This document shows positions 6,001 to 6,245 of a stretch of 6,245 bases of DNA, piece by piece (position 1 is the stretch's first letter; each line of letters begins with the position of its first letter). Source of the DNA: Lysobacteraceae bacterium (lineage in GTDB: Bacteria > Pseudomonadota > Gammaproteobacteria > Steroidobacterales > Steroidobacteraceae); NCBI GenBank assembly GCA_012516015.1, contig JAAYXG010000034.1, positions 1 to 6,245 of the forward strand, read 5' to 3'. The notes under the pieces were generated by a model. It was not told the origin of the DNA. It worked only from the letters and a program-made list of their open reading frames with translations, and ran no database searches. The translations under genes and the position numbers were made by a program.

Positions 6001-6245
6001 ATGCAGAAGATCGTCGAGTTCGATCGATCGGAGATCGTGACCGGCAAACCGCTGCCGTTCTCGATCTACGACGCCGATCGCAAGGTGCTGCTCGCCGCGC
6101 GAGGGCAGATCGTGAGCGACGCGATGCGTCAGCGCTTGAGGGCGCACAATCTGTATGCGGTCGCAGAAGAAGGACATGGGTTGGCAGCGAAGGGATCGAC
6201 GGATGCGGAGCCGCCGCCGGTCTGTCCGCTTGCCGCCTTTCGCCA
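6001..6245 (+). CDS. N-terminal fragment of a probable PilZ/HD-GYP-type signalling protein (partial)
   Basis: The frame is open from ATG 6001 to the window end, giving 81 complete residues. GAGGGGAG (5991-5998) is a strong ribosome-binding site two bases before the ATG; counted from its GAGG core the spacing is normal. The segment KPLPFSIYDADRKVLLAARG (16-35), then IVSDAMRQRLRAHNLYAV (37-54), resembles the short lead-in region of many proteobacterial PilZ-domain and HD-GYP phosphodiesterase proteins, which commonly have a 'PLPF-x-YDADG-LLL-x-G' pattern. This suggests a cyclic-di-GMP-linked cytoplasmic signalling protein. The diagnostic catalytic or binding motifs (HD, GYP, or the PilZ RxxxR and D/NxSxxG) would lie beyond the window, so the class is inference. 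From residue 55 the sequence becomes a low-complexity linker (EPPP). Confidence 0.6.
   Translation, partial: MQKIVEFDRSEIVTGKPLPFSIYDADRKVLLAARGQIVSDAMRQRLRAHNLYAVAEEGHGLAAKGSTDAEPPPVCPLAAFR

Noticed and set aside
5821..6177. A 118-codon minus-strand frame across the start of the last gene
   Set aside because: It lies opposite the gene at 6001, which has a strong ribosome-binding site and a recognisable N-terminus; this frame has neither.

Overview
The window is high-GC DNA (roughly 60-65% G+C by eye) with densely packed genes and strong G/C preference at third codon positions. An E. coli-like gamma-glutamyltranspeptidase with a signal peptide, a TonB-family protein and the start of a likely c-di-GMP-type signalling protein point to a Gram-negative proteobacterium. 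A gammaproteobacterium of the Xanthomonadales/Nevskiales/Steroidobacter type is my best guess, at low confidence.

Layout. Bases 1-36 probably hold the last codons of an upstream plus-strand gene, followed at 76-126 by a strong intrinsic-terminator-like hairpin. Bases 127-386 are a palindrome-rich leader with no convincing gene. Then come three plus-strand genes: a periplasmic gamma-glutamyltranspeptidase (387-2120), a CsaB/WcaK-like polysaccharide pyruvyl transferase family protein (2226-3389), and a FAD-dependent oxidoreductase (3392-4822) that starts 2 bases after the transferase stop codon. The last two look translationally coupled; ggt lies 105 bases upstream of them without an evident terminator, so it may be co-transcribed. 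Facing them on the minus strand is a TonB-family energy transducer (4860-5626). Its membrane anchor and proline-rich part lie in one frame and its C-terminal TonB fold in another, so the gene carries an apparent single-base frameshift. Bases 5627-6000 form a divergent intergenic region. From 6001 a plus-strand gene begins and runs off the end; its N-terminus resembles the lead-in segment of PilZ or HD-GYP signalling proteins.

How the genes work together. GGT acts in the periplasm on glutathione and other gamma-glutamyl compounds, and TonB would energise outer-membrane transporters. The transferase/oxidoreductase pair is cytoplasmic and of unknown substrate; an envelope-polymer or glycoconjugate role is inferred only from the transferase family. 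I see no mobile element, CRISPR array, tRNA or rRNA, and no clear new multi-gene system. The points most worth checking are the tonB frameshift, an unusual substitution in the GGT substrate pocket, and the coupled transferase/oxidoreductase pair.
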